Positions 43,163 to 57,706 of a DNA stretch of 64,000 nucleotides are shown here, in pieces. The translations under genes and the position numbers were made by a program. Within the stretch, counting starts at the first letter, position 1, and every line of letters starts with the position of its first letter. This DNA comes from Verpa conica. Lineage: Eukaryota > Ascomycota > Pezizomycetes > Pezizales > Morchellaceae. The notes beneath the pieces were generated by a model. That model was not told the origin of the DNA, searched no databases, and was given only the letters and a program-made list of their open reading frames with translations. The stretch lies in NCBI GenBank assembly GCA_033030425.1, contig JAUFSD010000002.1, forward strand, positions 3,286,001 through 3,350,000. The letters run 5' to 3'.

Positions 43163-44679
43163 GTGAACAATATCTACCGTGTACTTTTCTTTATTTATTA
43201 TTAATGATCTTTATTATTTTGGGTATAATAGTTTGACTAGCCCGAGTTCTGACCGTAGCGATGTTTTTCGTGAATATTACCCGTGAATATGCTCTACCAG
43301 AGATGCTAGATAGTATTGAACTCACCAATCGCTTCCTAAGGTTGGTCTCCCATTTCGCAGATGCTTTTTCCATCTGGTGAGATGAGCCATCCCCGGCATG
43401 GGTTTGGTCACGTGCTCTAGATGGGATCTTGTACACATACGACATCTACAACAGTCAGAAAGACAAGGCGCCCGGGATAGATGGCCCTTGAAATAATACA
43501 TAAATACAGACGACTCATCTCTCGGTATTCTCTAGAGTAAATAGCGACACACGTCATGATGGACAACCACCGACTCCAAGGGTCTGGAGGACGTGGCCCT
43601 TAACTCCTAAGCATGGGTAACGCTGCAAACTTTTCAATAAGAGTTTCAGAATATTGGGACACGCGTGGTCCCAACAACTAACTGGAGCCAGAAGACGCAT
43701 CTACTCTTGAGGTCGTGTTGCCCAGAATGGTAACAGATCTCCGGACTGAAACCTAGACACAGAAGAACGTTACAACCGGTTTCTGTAATATTTACTCGGG
43801 CAGCCAACCAGCGTGCCTGTCTGGGGGCATGTAAATCTCTTACTCTCCTAGGCAGCGCAACTTCAAAACGGCGACATGAACAGAATGTAATATATGTGTG
43901 TTAGATACAAACATCATATTCAATATAGAGACCAGGTTAAGGGTATAGCTATGGCCTATAGATGCAGAGTTGGGCACAGCAGCATGCGTCTTGACTGCTG
44001 TGGGTCGCTGAATTAGACATTTATTATCACGGAGAAAGCACATAGACTTGGGGTGCTTAGAATATTATACATCTGGATAAAGACGAGTAGAGAACTCACG
44101 ATAACCTTGAGATGCAGCTGTAGGTCTCACCAATCATCAAGTGTAATTTATTGCTCAGTCTCTGCAATATACATTTTCTGCACTCTACGCCCGGCATAAG
44201 ATATATTGGTCAGCTTACGCCCGTATCTCAAGAATGGAGAACTTCAGCCCTGACACCGTTAAACTCTACACCTGCATATTCAGCTTCTTTCTCCTCTTCC
44301 TCTTCCTCCTCTACGATTGCCGGGTTGCCCTGTGGTGGGTGCGCATCAGGGATTCTCCCCCCGCAAAGTGACGCAGCGAGAATTGCACCAAGCCTTCGCC
44401 AACAGGCCCACAATCAACATGGGACGTCACAAGGCAGTGCGGTGGATGACCAGCTTCGCCTGGACCTTTATAAGCTGATGATGAAGGTTGCAGGCTGCCA
44501 AAGCCTATCATCTGTCACGATGGCCACGGTCCACCTGCCCAGGCACGGTGGAGTCGCCTAGTATATATGGGCATCTCTTCCCCCACTCTCGACACGGCAG
44601 ATTACGATCGCTTCTACCTTGGGCTTTTGAAATCCATACCAAAAAGAATCTACACCAAAAGAAAACAAAATCGTCCAAG
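43163..44679. other. intergenic spacer with promoter of the APP1-like gene
   Basis: No gene supported; a 136-codon frame at 44151-44561 is Ser-rich and featureless. A TATATATA element at about 44560-44567 lies 115 bp upstream of the APP1-like ATG. Confidence 0.45.
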
Positions 44680-45917
44680 ATGTGTGGATGGGTTATAGAC
44701 ATGCTCGAGAATATCCGCCACAAAATAGGGCTTGGGAACCCCTCACCCACACCCGTGCGTAAAGGTCAGGAAGTCTGGCTCCTTGATAACACGGCATTCA
44801 GGCACACGGATCATCCAGACAAATGGGTCGCGGAATTCGTCGCAGCTTACTTTACGGAGGACTCGGGCAAGGACGTTTCGCTTGTCGTTGCGGACATCGT
44901 GGAGAAGCTCGGTCTCGCCGGTCCAGATGCGGATCCTGAAGCGGAGAGAAAGATCGCGGAGAGGGTGGAGCCATTCCTTAATATGATTCTTGCGGCGAAG
45001 ACTGTCGATGTCAACTTTTCTAACGCGGGAACACTGAGGCTGGGTCCTGCGGCGGGGCATGGGATTTCTGTTAACGAGTTGCAGTTGCCTGGGCAAGGGT
45101 ATGTGGATGATCAGGTTATTGAGTCGAATGCGGTTTTGGTCAACGGGCATGCAAGCATGCGTACTGCCTTTGCGGATCCTCATGGGTGGGGGGTTATATC
45201 TGGTAAGAGTTGTTCTATTGTACTACCCGGGTGACTCGGACTAATCTAACAATTCGGTAGACATCGATGACACTATCAAGGTCTCTGAAGTTCGCGATAG
45301 AATGGCACTGTTACGGCACACCTTTGCCGAGGACCCCGAAGCAGTTCCGGGCATGCCTCAGCTTTATTCGCATATCCAGTCAACTCTCGATAAGCCGGTC
45401 TGGTTTTACCTCTCGGCTTCTCCTTATAACCTATACCCGATGCTACGCTCATTCACCTCAGATCACTACCCCCGTGGCCAGCTAATCCTACGAGAAATGT
45501 CGTGGATGGAGCTCGAAAGTTTTATTATATCCCTAACTATTGGGACCCAGGCCTACAAGGAGGAGAGAATGAACACGGTCATGAAGTGGCTTCCGTTCAG
45601 GAAGTGGGTTCTTGTTGGTGACTCGACACAAACGGATCCAGAGGCTTACGGTAATATGTACGTATACGGTTTCGAATTATTAGTTGAAAATGTTGCTAAT
45701 TTATTATTTTGTTTACAGTTTCAGAGCCCACCCAACAAAGGTCAAGGCCATCTTCATTAGGCGGGTCCAAGGTGTCAACGAAGCCAAGGAGAAGGATCTC
45801 AATAAGCCAAGTAGGTTCGAGAAGGCTTTCGAGGGTATCTCAAAGGATGTCTGGAAGGTCTTTGATAACCCCAAAGAGGTGGATGAGAGTATTGATGCAC
45901 TGACGAGGGCACCATAA
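44680..45917 (+). CDS. APP1-like (DUF2183) phosphatidate phosphatase, three exons
   Basis: Exons 44680-45202, 45261-45657, 45719-45917; about 372 aa. Start MCGWVIDMLENIRHK. An N-terminal beta-rich region (SNAVLVNGHASMR, GWGVIS) precedes the catalytic HAD-like domain: the first splice creates SDIDDTIKVS, the DxDxT nucleophile motif, then FYLSASPYNLYPMLRSF, MKWLPFRKWVLVGDSTQTD with the second acid cluster, and IFRAHPTKVKAIFIRRV. These match the APP1 catalytic domain. Yeast App1 is a Mg-dependent phosphatidate phosphatase at cortical actin patches, making diacylglycerol. This protein is shorter and lacks the long actin-binding tail; no signal peptide. Substrate by family only. Confidence 0.88.
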
Positions 45918-46500
45918 ACGAGCTATCTTTTTATATCTTTGTAGGGGGGTGTTTTTTATATTACGGTTTAAGGGATGCATGGTGTGAATTGTGGGTTTCG
46001 TTTTTTGTTTTACCAGGTAGTATAATCAGGGTGGGCGGAATAAATTATTTCAGATTGGTCACTTAAGCAGGTATCTTTCCGTGAAATGATGTCCAGTTGT
46101 ATACTCTGGTGAGACATGGAGGTAGGGCTTCTCGAGGAGTAGGAGGTATGTGATTTCACTTGGTATTTGTAGCTCCACGAATTCGCTGATAAAACTTCCT
46201 ACAATTTTGAATTTAAATAAGATGAACCCTTGAAAATACCGTATTAACTGACGAGATGTGTTTTTACGCTAAGAGGTTGAAATAAGTGGTGAAGCGTCTA
46301 ACGTACAAAGGAAGTCTCTATCCCTAAGTAAGGAAAGAAAAGCAAGCAAAATATCTTCTTTAGTGTAGCGAGTGGTGAAAATCAATGCTTTCAAACTGTT
46401 CTCAGTAAGATCTTCTAGCCACATTTTGTTTTAATATCTTGGTGGTAATACGGATCTCGTCAGTTAATACGGTATATCTAAATTTCCCCTAAATTCGCCC
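45918..46500. other. convergent intergenic spacer
   Basis: 3' ends of two convergent genes; no gene. Confidence 0.5.
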
Positions 46501-47355
46501 CTACACAATCGGCCAAGTAGTATTATAAAATTCACCCCACGGATCCCACGAAGCATCTAAATGCCTCTCATACTCAATCAGATTCTCTATCCAAGTCGCC
46601 ACTTCCTTCCCATATATCTCCTCAACAAACGCAAAAGTCCCATCCATCCCCGCAGCGACGCCGGACGTAGTCCAGATATTCCCGTCAACAGTCCACCTTG
46701 CCCTCGGCACCCAATCAACATTCGGGCCCTGTCCCGTCGCCCATACCCACGCCGCCTTATTCGACGTAGCTTTTCTGCCATCCAAAACACCCGCCGAAGC
46801 AGCAAGCCCAGACCCGGTGCACACCGTTACTAGATACTTTACGGTAGGATATGTCTTCTTGATGAACGCACGGGTGTTGTTGAGGTCGGGAGCTCGTGTT
46901 CCCGCTCCGCCGGGGATGAATAGAACGTCGAGGGGTGGTGCCGTCTCAAAGGTGTGTGTTGGAACGGTGCTTTGGCCGAAGTTTGACCCTGTTAGGTTCA
47001 TGGCGGCGGAGCGGGGTTTGCTGGATACGGGGTCTAGGGTTTCTGCGATGAGATATAGATTCATTCTGAATTTGGAGGACAGTAAGGTGAGGATATCCAT
47101 TGGACCGAAGACATCGAGGACCTATGTGGAGTTGAGTTAGAATTGGTAGGGGGGGGGGGTTAACATTGATGGGGGGTGGGTTACCGTGAAGGCTGGGAAT
47201 AGGACGAATCCATAGTTTACGGGAGGAGCTGTTTGGTTTATTGTCAGTTGCTGTAAAGTGGTGTTGGCTCTAGAAAACTCACCCTCTGTGGAATTGGCGC
47301 AGGCTGCGGTAGATATCAGAGCTGCGAATGTCGCTGCTAGGATTGAGAAACGCAT
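46501..47355 (-). CDS. secreted DJ-1/PfpI family protein, three exons
   Basis: First exon encodes a signal peptide (MRFSILAATFAALISTAACA), then a 55-nt intron leads to APPVNYGFVLFPAFT, a second intron to VLDVFGPMDILTLLSS. The DJ-1/PfpI fold is shown by DVLFIPGGAG, the nucleophile elbow VCTGSGLAASAGVLDGRKATSNK, and WTTSGVAAGMDGTFAFVEEIYG. Catalytic-type Cys is present. This is the isonitrile-hydratase/ThiJ-like branch; homologues are usually cytosolic, so the signal peptide is a distinctive point. Exons about 47355-47282, 47226-47184, 47121-46501; stop at 46501. Reaction unknown. Confidence 0.85.
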
Positions 47356-48677
47356 CTTGTCGTTTTGGATATATAGGAAACCCTCAGCTCTATGAATCTG
47401 TGGGTAGAGGATAAAGGATACCGAGAAGGTAGGAGAGGGTTATGTGGGCTTTATATATAATACTCTAGAGTAATTTCTAATACTTTAGAACCCCACTCAC
47501 AGCTGCGGAGGGTAGTTGGGATATTGATTAATGAAGTGAGGAATGTAGCCAAGACGAGCAAGTAATATGTGCTGCTTCTAGCAATATAAAGTCTTGGAAA
47601 TTTATGTAATCAGGGATTAACTCAAGCCCTGCATCTCCGCATTAAACAATAGGCAATTAGCTATTTATCTCTTTTTGTTTTTTGTTAATTGTATAATTAG
47701 ATATTATTTGGCCTTTTGATAGAAGGAAATATATCTACTCATACCGTCTTCTCTCCAAGGTGGTTCTTTTCGTGGGCAGAGATACCTACTTCGCCCCCAA
47801 CTGGATTCAAAATATTTACAGGCTTCCGGGCCGTAACTCACGACGGGCCGATACGCATCCTTATAGGGACTCTGCAATCCAAGCTCAAGCTAGCATCAAC
47901 CAAGTAAATGAGGGGGGCGGCGACAGTTTAATCCGCTACCATCGGGCTCAACTATGCAGTAGATGTCCTCGCTCCGTGAAAATGTACTCAAATCTGCGCT
48001 TCTTTGAGCTTTTTGAAAAAGCCCTCACGTTGGGAGTTACCCTAGATATGAAACACAGAGATTGGGGTATGAATGTTGAGAATACCAGGGAAAGAGGCAA
48101 GCAGCTACCCCTACCGAGGGGTCTGAGATTGGCCGGTGACACAAGCGTAAATACACACCCCGCTGAGGCACCCTTACTATATCTGAGCGCTAGCAGGGTA
48201 GTTTACATTAATGACCTTATTATTTTCTCAGGTGGTAATATTTTGTGTATTATAAACCTGGATGACTTTGAGGGTTAGGCCAAGATAGGGGACCGGTTAT
48301 AGTTCCTATATAGAGTAGCTATATGGTCTATATCTTAACAAGAAATGGTTAGGGCAAGGCCTTTCTTACCGCTAGCTAAGTGAAATAATATAGTTGGTAC
48401 ATTGCTCGTCCAATACTAAAGCGAGTACCCCCGCCGTGGGACGTGGCTACCCGTGTTAAAGTGAAAATTTTCTTTATAAACTCTCTAATAAAGGTTTCCT
48501 GTTATTTCTGTAGAGTCGGTTGGTAGCAATTAATAGGACTAATTATGTCTATTTGGTAGTTTATGGGTTCTTCCTGAAGCCGACCAAAGCAAAAGTGAAT
48601 ATATCGGGGTCCCGGATACCGTAGAAGCAGAACGTTAGATACATCTATAGATATAGTTTATTTACATAAGATTAAAG
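47356..48677. other. intergenic spacer
   Basis: AT-rich. Open frame 47760-48278 (172 codons, plus) shows no recognised feature and is not called. Confidence 0.45.
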
Positions 48678-50478
48678 TTAGGGCTTAACAACCCTGATCC
48701 ACGGCAAACTGATATCAGTGAAGAAAGTGGTTTCTGTACTCTCTACCGAGGGGTTTTGGATATTACAGTTTTTTATAAAGTTTCCGGCTTTGAGATTCTT
48801 GTCCTTTATGAGCTGGACATACTTTTCCAGTGGACAGGATCTCCCTGGCCCCGATTGGCAGTTCGCAACGGCTGTTAGAGCAAGGTCAGATCTCCTCAGC
48901 TTGAGTTTAGTTGAGGGTAGAACTTACGGTAGATAGCATCGTTTAAGCGGATCCTAACGTAACTCTTCGTGCTGTCCGATCTTGGGCTTCCGGAGGAGCA
49001 GGTCATTCTTTCAAAGGCCACTGTGCCACGCATAGGGTTGATTCTACTGCTAATAAAAATCTATAGATCGCTTTTTAGCCACAACAGAAAACTACCAGAG
49101 TGAGGAAACTTACTCTGGAGTTGTCGATTTTGTCGGTTGTCAGGTTCCTTTGGTTATCAAAGATGCCTGTGGCGGACGCAAGTTGATTGATCTGGTTATC
49201 GTGGGTAAATGCGACGATAAGAGGCGGGGGCTGAAAAGATGTGGAATTTGTGATGTATGTTTTATTAGGACCCTGCGCAAGGATTTGGGTAACCGATTTG
49301 AGTAGGGGAAGCATCATAGTCCCTTCTAAGCCAGAACCAAGGCCTATTATTGTGAAGGAGTCAGTAAAGTCATGCCTTAAGTGGAAGAAATAAGCGCATA
49401 TATAGCTTACCAGTTCCGTACCAGTAACGCAGGTCCTGTCGGTATTCATATTTCAGGATCTCTTCCTGGGAAAGAACATCGCAAAACGGACTTCTCGCTC
49501 CCGTTATCTGCGTCTCGAAGCCACAGAGATAAGGGAAAATGCTGACATCCGAATCCTCGAGTACAAGATCACCCTTTATCAGTTTCTGCAATCTCTTTGT
49601 AATCGGTGGAAGATAAATTGCGTCCCAGGCTGCTGTTGGAGCTGACGAGTCGTCGCTGTAAGCAGGGCACAAGTCTGAAGGGGCCAGGGAATTCGCAATT
49701 GCGTTTGGATTACTGGAGTTGACGACCAGAACATCTACGAATGTGGCGTTGGGACCAACAAACCCTCTAGAGAAGAGCCTTGCGGAATCAATAGTTCGTT
49801 GGAAATTGTTTGCCCAGACCGTGAAAGGTGTATTATCCTTGTAAAAACTTGGGTACCGGAAACGTAAATTTGCCCCCATCTCGTAAAGCTCCTTATAACC
49901 CGTTACGGAAAGTTGCGCAATCTGATCTGAAGGCCAACGGAGAACAGGTTCCCAGTCCGGAAGGAAGGATAGTTCTCCTTTCGAGGTGAAATTTGCTGAT
50001 TGTATCTATAGGTATCGCATATCATATTAGCATAAGTCTTGTTGCGGCTTATAGTCACTTGGGCAATTCTATCAAACCTTGCTATACAGAGCATTCCATT
50101 CTTTATAGGCTCCTGAGTCAGGGTATCGGCTTCCATGGCGAACAATATAGCTGTTGGGATAGGATTGTCAGGCACAATTGGGCTTTCCAGAAATTGCTAC
50201 TTGGAGTATTTACACTGCTTGATCGATTTTGCAGCCCTTGGGTACTTCATCGGAAATATCAAACACGCTTGGGCCTATATTTCCGAAGGGTTTTAGGTAC
50301 TCCTCATATAATATGCATGATTGAAGGATACATGAATGGTGAAATTAATCAACCTACCTGGATACCATGGACTGTTTGCACCAACCCATTCCAAGGGATT
50401 GAATGAGTTTTCTCGAGCACTGTTGGCGAACTTTAAGAGTGAAAAGAGAATGCTCGCAGAAAATATTAGTTGAACCAT
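48678..50478 (-). CDS. secreted histidine acid phosphatase / phytase-like, seven or more exons
   Basis: Start MVQLIFSASILFSLLKFANSA (signal peptide). Exons restore: WYPGPSVFDISDEVPKGC, then KIDQAV joined by splicing to YIVRHGSRYP, the catalytic RHGxRxP signature; IQSANFTSKGELSFLPDW; WANNFQRTIDSARLFSRGF with a conserved Arg; CPAYSDD; a domain ending DLRYWYGT joined to GLGSGLEGTMMLPLL; and the second catalytic motif FTHDNQINQLASATGIF, where H and D of HD are present. The C-terminal part RINPMRGTVAFERMTC, YVRIRLNDAIY and CPLEKYVQLI completes the family fold with cysteine pairs. It releases phosphate from monoesters outside the cell; phytate use is possible but not shown. A non-obvious acceptor (ctatag before ATTTTT) is needed to keep frame at the TTDKIDNSR junction. 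Confidence 0.88.
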
Positions 50479-51703
50479 TTCCTCAGTACTGAGAGTGTCT
50501 TCGATGTGGTTGACTAGCTGCGGGTCCACGACTCTAAGTGTTAATTTATACAGGAAGAATTTATTATTTTCTTCAAATTCGTAACACATGCTGAGTATCC
50601 TTTGTAGCCTATGCATTATATTAGAGGGCGCACGTGTGCTGCTAGTATCCCAAATCGTGACTATTATTGTCTAAAGGTTCCAGTGTACAGGGGGGTTTAT
50701 CCGGAAAACCTAGGATTCCACTTTCGGCCTCTCATCCGGTTTAATATATTATCAGCCTAACCGAGCACGTGCTGTGGGAGTAAAGCTGTATGGTACTACT
50801 CGGAAAATCAAAATCAACTAAAAGTCCCCCAGAGCCAGCATGGTAAACTACCAGGTCCGATATTAGACTAGGATGTCGCGTATTTAAGTCACCTCTTGCC
50901 ATGTTGGGTACCTGATATCCGGGGAATTCCGTAGCGGATAGTAGATTAATTATGTCAAGTAAAGGTATATATTTATGCAAAATAACAAGGGTTCCGGTAT
51001 ATCGAGCTAGGCCGAAATATCTAGGCACTTTTTCTCGGATGACGCCTAGGGCTCTTTGGGCAATAATCAACCCCCCACCCTAGGAGCGCCTATAGTACAC
51101 TTCCGTTGTAAGAATATGGTATACCGGTCCCCATAGTTGGTTTATTGTAGGACATATATATGCATGAGCTATAATTGGTCTATACGTATATGAAATTATG
51201 TCTAGGAGTGTTATAATTGGAAGTCTACTGTACTAATTATTAAGGTTACTTTACAGAGATAACCACCAGGATCTTCTGAGCAGGAGAGAAAAGCAGAGAT
51301 GTATTGGAGGTAATAAAACGCGTGGGACTCTAAGCTACTTCTATATTCCAGTAAATATTATATTTTTATTCTATTCAAAACTATAAATATATGTATATAT
51401 AGTCTACCCAAATGTGTAAATCACATGATTACTGTCATCAAACATGGTCTAGCGATGGCTTTCCGTGCTATATATAATTATACGAAATACCCATTTGTTT
51501 CTCTTAAATGCTATACTTATTAGTATAGGCCAGGCTAACTATATCTATACCAAATAGATTTTAAATATTTACGTCCAGCTATAATGATTTAAGTTCTTTC
51601 GCCCTAATTCCAACACCAAAAGATAAAAAATAACCCGAAATACCACAAAAAGAAAAACAATACAAAAAGAGTAGAAAAAGAGAAAAATAGAGATCTCCCC
51701 CGT
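50479..51703. other. intergenic spacer
   Basis: No gene seen; AT-rich toward 51300-51700. Confidence 0.5.
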
Positions 51704-51706
51704 TTA

Positions 51707-52166
51707 TATCTGACTCTCATATTGTATTAGTTCATGATTTTCCGACTGCCCAATAGATTTAGAGCTCATTAAGGAATCCTTCTCTCTAGCCTCTTTTTTA
51801 GAGGAAACTACCTTATGCACACCAAAATGTTGCTTCCAATCCCACCCCACAAAGTACCCATAATCGTACGTATTTCCCAGAAGCTTTTCAGCCCTATTTT
51901 TTGTGTTTTGCCCATAGAGCCTCATGAAATCTTCTAAAGCGTTGCTAGCATAGAGCAATGTATGCGTTCCTACTAAATTCGTCGGCATATGACTCAGCTC
52001 GCATCCAATAGACGTAGATGATCACAATGAGAAAGTAGCTGAGAATTCCAGTAGCCATTCCGGACATAGGAGCTGAAAGCTTTACTCGATCTTTGGTGAC
52101 TGTGGATTTTCCTTCTATTCTTTGCTTAGCACCAAGTTCGAGGTAATCGCTCGAGTAAAGCTGCAT
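51707..52166 (-). CDS. possible small single-pass membrane protein, two exons
   Basis: Two adjacent frames can be joined by a 40-nt GT-AG intron (from GAATTTA|gtagga to ctttag|AAGATT) to give about 140 aa starting MQLYSSDYLELGAKQR. One hydrophobic helix (ATGILSYFLIVIIYVYW), then FMRLYGQNTKNRAEKLLG and GYFVGWDWKQHFGVHK, a Trp-rich segment, and a hydrophilic tail. No family recognised, and the intron is short, so this is a weak call; a broken gene is an alternative. Confidence 0.35.
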
Positions 52167-52544
52167 ATAGATAGCGAAGAGAGATTTATAAACGGTTTTT
52201 ACCCAGGTTGATCCCCTGCATCAGTCAAATGAACTTAGACAAAATCCACATTCTTGTTTTCTGCTACGCTGTTGAAAGAGTACTTAGCGGTTGTCACGGG
52301 CGGGTTCCGTTTCTGAGGTGCATCGTTTCCCTGTTCTGGCGGCTACGCAGTGGAACGTTGCATACATGTAACTTGTAATTCCACTAGATTATTATTCAAA
52401 ATACATGAAAATATACTTTCTTGCCACATGATATAGAGGTACTTAGAGATTTTTGAGTGGTATTTGATATGGCTATTTTGAGCTGGGTACACTTTTTGCC
52501 TGCTTGCCTACATGCAGCTAAGGATGGGACCTAAACTGGGCGAG

Positions 52545-52659
52545 TACCCGGGCGTCTGACGACAGGCGGCGCAAAAGTCGTGGCTTGCGCCTGTATTTCC
52601 CATACAAAATCGGTGTCACTACAGCCATCTGTCGTCAGACTTACCCTCACACCCGAGTA
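52545..52659. repeat. foldback element (about 115 bp)
   Basis: Arms share GTCTGACGACAG (52554-52565) with its exact inverse at 52629-52640, and outer parts TACCCGGGC and CACCCGAGTA are near-inverse. About 115 bp in all; no clear duplication. Confidence 0.5.
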
Positions 52660-53817
52660 TATGTAACAGAGCCTCTACACAAAAGTGAGGGATTTTTTAG
52701 TTTTTGTGTTTGGTAATTATATATATATGTGCCTCTAGTGGTGCTACTTTAGGGGCCTAGCTCCAATATCCATAGCTTCCTCCTTGGCTCTCTAGGCCCA
52801 ACAGCACTCCCAGGGAATCTGCGTTTCGAGTCCAATGGGAATAAATAATCTCGTATACCTTCCTAATTTATTTTCTGCCTACTACAGTGAGGTTTTCCTT
52901 CGTAGAACCTAAAGACTCTATTCTTCTGCCCTGTCAGCAATTTAGGTCTTGATTATTTTGCAGCGGATTAAAGTGATGTGTTACCTAGGTACCTTGGTAT
53001 TGCTGAGCATCTTCATAATCTTACAAATATCTATTTGCCTAATGAAAAGGTATTGTGATTGGTTCGATTTGGGAAAGGCTATCACTCAAGTAATGCGTCA
53101 TATTTATAGGTACGTGCACCATATTTACATAACAAACTTGGCAAATGTCCAACACCTTCTAGTTCGCTTCTGGGCGGTTTGATTTCCCCCTATGGAGTCT
53201 ATCGCATTTCTGGTTTACTTCCTTGCGGCTTACATTTTGTGTAAGTGGATGAGTCGGAAGGACGGAGGTAGACCAAGTGTATTCCCTTAACCCCAGCCAA
53301 TTGAATTATAAAGATGTAATATAATAGATGTAGAACAATTACTTGTGATGGGAACACCTGGATGTTTCTCAGGCTCAAGTCTCTAGAGTATACCCGAGAA
53401 GATAGCCCATAGATAGCAATGAGACCTCTTCGTTAAAAGGGGAGAAAATATCCCGCAAGCTAGAGTGCTGTTACCAACTAAGATTGCGGGATTTGAGTGA
53501 TTAAGGGTGTTGGTAGCCTCGAGCATTGGTATTTTGGTCGGTGCGTTGCTTTATGACATTTCATAGGCTAGCTTACCAGCCAGAAAGTAAGCTTATGGGC
53601 TTAAAGTTGTGTCAGGGGCGTCAGGGGCAGAGGCTCGATTACTGAGGCAGGCTAGATATCCCTAATCTATGGAAATATATCTATATTACACCAGAGCTCA
53701 ACTCAATATCTAATGCAATTGTCTCTCAATGCGTTTTACGTATACTCCCAGTACCCAACCTAGAAAATTTAGTCACAAATGAAATAAAAGAGAAAACGGA
53801 AATATTCCCCCAGCTGG

Positions 53818-53929
53818 AGTACTAGGGGTAGGGGTGTGAAGATGGGATAGTAGAGATCTCCACTCTATGGGGTCACCATAGAAAAATTGTGAGACCCGTT
53901 CCATCTTCACCCCCCCTACCCCTAGTACT
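53818..53929. repeat. foldback element (112 bp) with 29-bp arms
   Basis: Arm 53818-53846 and inverse arm 53901-53929 match at 28 of 29 positions. The loop holds GAGATCTC. Likely MITE or transcribed hairpin; no clear target duplication. Confidence 0.6.
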
Positions 53930-55994
53930 AACAAATGCGGACTCTAGAAGTTAGTTATCATGACGTCTACTCAGAGCTAGTTGTGAGGTCCATTGGCCAG
54001 TCAGATACTGCTCAAGCCGTCGTTTTGGAGTCCCTTTGCCAAGAGTAGAAATAGATTTACTGATCTACCTAGACAGATACTGATTGGCTGGCATTTTATG
54101 GGAGACGTGTCAGTACGGAAACTGGTTGTAATGCTAATTCTGGGACCCGTAGATCTGTTACCACCGATGAGCCGGGGTTTGCAAGCAGGGCTCGATAGCC
54201 AGTAATACTACTAGAATCGAGAAGAATAATCATTCACGCCCGGGTTCATTAACTCGTTGTTGCTGACTATTTTTAACCCCTGTCCGCCACACGGTGATGG
54301 ACAACTGTTCCAGTATTCTGTGGTAGCCAAGACCAGCAGGGCTGCAGTTAGTGGTTCTCGTCGTGCATGGTGCTCTTGTCATTAGTTTGTTAAAGTTTCC
54401 CAGAACATGGTATTGGGGACCTTCTGTCCTCGGTTAAAGTCTTATTATCTAAGAGGTTTAGGGCGTGCTCAATGCGCTATTGCAACATTTTGAGATGGAC
54501 TGGGCCTGCATATCATTATGTAGAGGATCTAAGGTGCCCATATTACCCGATCTATGGTAACCCCATAATTTTCAGGTTCACTCTACCTTGTGAACTCTCT
54601 ACCAGCGGGCGCCATTCCCTACAAGCAGGGGTCTTGTGGGGTCGGGGCTCAGTCCCATCCTACCGTAACACTGAACCGGGGTTAGGGTTATTGTGCTACA
54701 CCAATAAAGGCCATTTTGAAAGGCCATGGAAGCTTCAGTAAGGCCTTCACACCAGGGATACCCGAGTATGCCTACTAATAAGGTCCTCCGCCTAAGTTTC
54801 CAAGTAGCTAGGGTAGAGGGGCGATGTTGATCAAGCAGCCTAGAAAGCTACTAGATACCATACCAATAATGTCATGGTGAGGTAGGAGATAAGGGGTTCT
54901 CCTAAATCTCCGATCTTATGCGTTAAAACGGCAATCAAAGAGGTATTAAGGGGGCGCTATACCTATCCTCGAGGATAACTTCGCCGATTTACACCGTGGG
55001 ACAAATAGTTGAGTTTCTTTAACCCCCTGCTGCACGGGCTAAACGGTACTATTGGACTTCTTTCAAACGAGTATAACCCGGAGAACGATTACGTATACAA
55101 ACCACAGGACATCCACCAGTTGAGGTTATGGGTACCTATGGTCTGATATAAAGGAGGTTGGATGGTTTTATGGACCTGGCACCCACATCATAGTGCAGAT
55201 AGTAATATTTATTTACATAGTGGCGGTGTTATTGCTCGTAATGAACAAGGTTTAAGGATTCATATACCATTTAAGGCCACCGGTCTAGCTATGTCTACCC
55301 TAAAAGATACGACTTGACGAAAAATGTAAAGCACACGGGAGACAGCTCCAATCAGTAAGTTGCTCGGCACTATCTGATTGTTGGGGGCCCTATGCTATAC
55401 CATTGGATAAAGAAGATATTGTCTCACTTTCAAGCTTGTACCATTATGACGTATGTTAGGGCCGCTGCCAACGGTGTCTTTGCTAAGGACCTACTGACCA
55501 ATCATGTTATTGCCGAGCAGGTGATCATATGAGTTACTGTCTACTTACCTGTAGTAACGAGTAAAGGTGAAAAGAAAGAGACGCGTAATACGCGATCATG
55601 TATGAAGCCTTAGACGCCTCTTAGTGACATCACGAGTCTTCCCAGAGCTGAACATCTCTTTCCATCTCATTCTAAATGGTCTGTGCTCCGCCGATATTCC
55701 TTTCTGGATGTAAAATCAGGTTTAGGTTTGGAAGAGAGATCATTGTTGTAACCAATCATACATATAATCTTATAGTTCTTACTAAACGTAGGAATCAGTA
55801 TAGAAAATATAGTGTGAACTTGCTTCTATAAAGCCCACCTATTCTCCCGTCTACTGATTTTTTCCCCACACATCTTCCTGTTCACTTTATACATCCAAAT
55901 ACCAGTAACATCAACTATCCCATCAAAGAATTATTGCCTTTTTATATTCTCTACACTTTATACATCTTAAAAGTTTATCACACCTGCCACAAAT

Positions 55995-57271
<1,277 letters not shown>

Positions 57272-57706
57272 ACACTCTATCTATGGTACGGGCTTATACA
57301 TAAGCTGAGAACTGGGAAACCTTTTTCTGTGTCTTTTTTTTGTCAGTTCGGGGTTTTGATTCTCGGTTTCACTTATTGGTTTGGGATTGGGTCTTTTGTT
57401 TCTGTAGAAGTTTGAGAATTGATTTTGTTTTCTTGGGAGTTTTATTTCCCCGTTTATAAGATAGTCAACACAGCCAATGTCTATTTTGGGATTATGATAT
57501 CTTAGTCGTTTACTATAAGCCATAAATATATACTATCAATGGTTCTCTCTCCGCTTTATTCTGTCGCATTCACCGTCCCACTGTCTACTTTGTTCATCCT
57601 GCACCTAAACTTCATGACTAAAGTAAAAGGCCATAACTTGGAGTATTATATATAGTATATGGGGTATTTGACATCAGTGTCCATAGAGACGTGATAAGAA
57701 CGTGCC

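Larger units (their letters stand above)
52167..55994. other. gene-free stretch
   Basis: No gene recognised over 3.8 kb. Contains the two foldback elements listed separately. Other frames are shorter than 90 codons. Confidence 0.5.

Noticed and set aside
47760..48278. 172-codon plus-strand frame
   Set aside because: No motif, no splice support, composition similar to the spacer around it.
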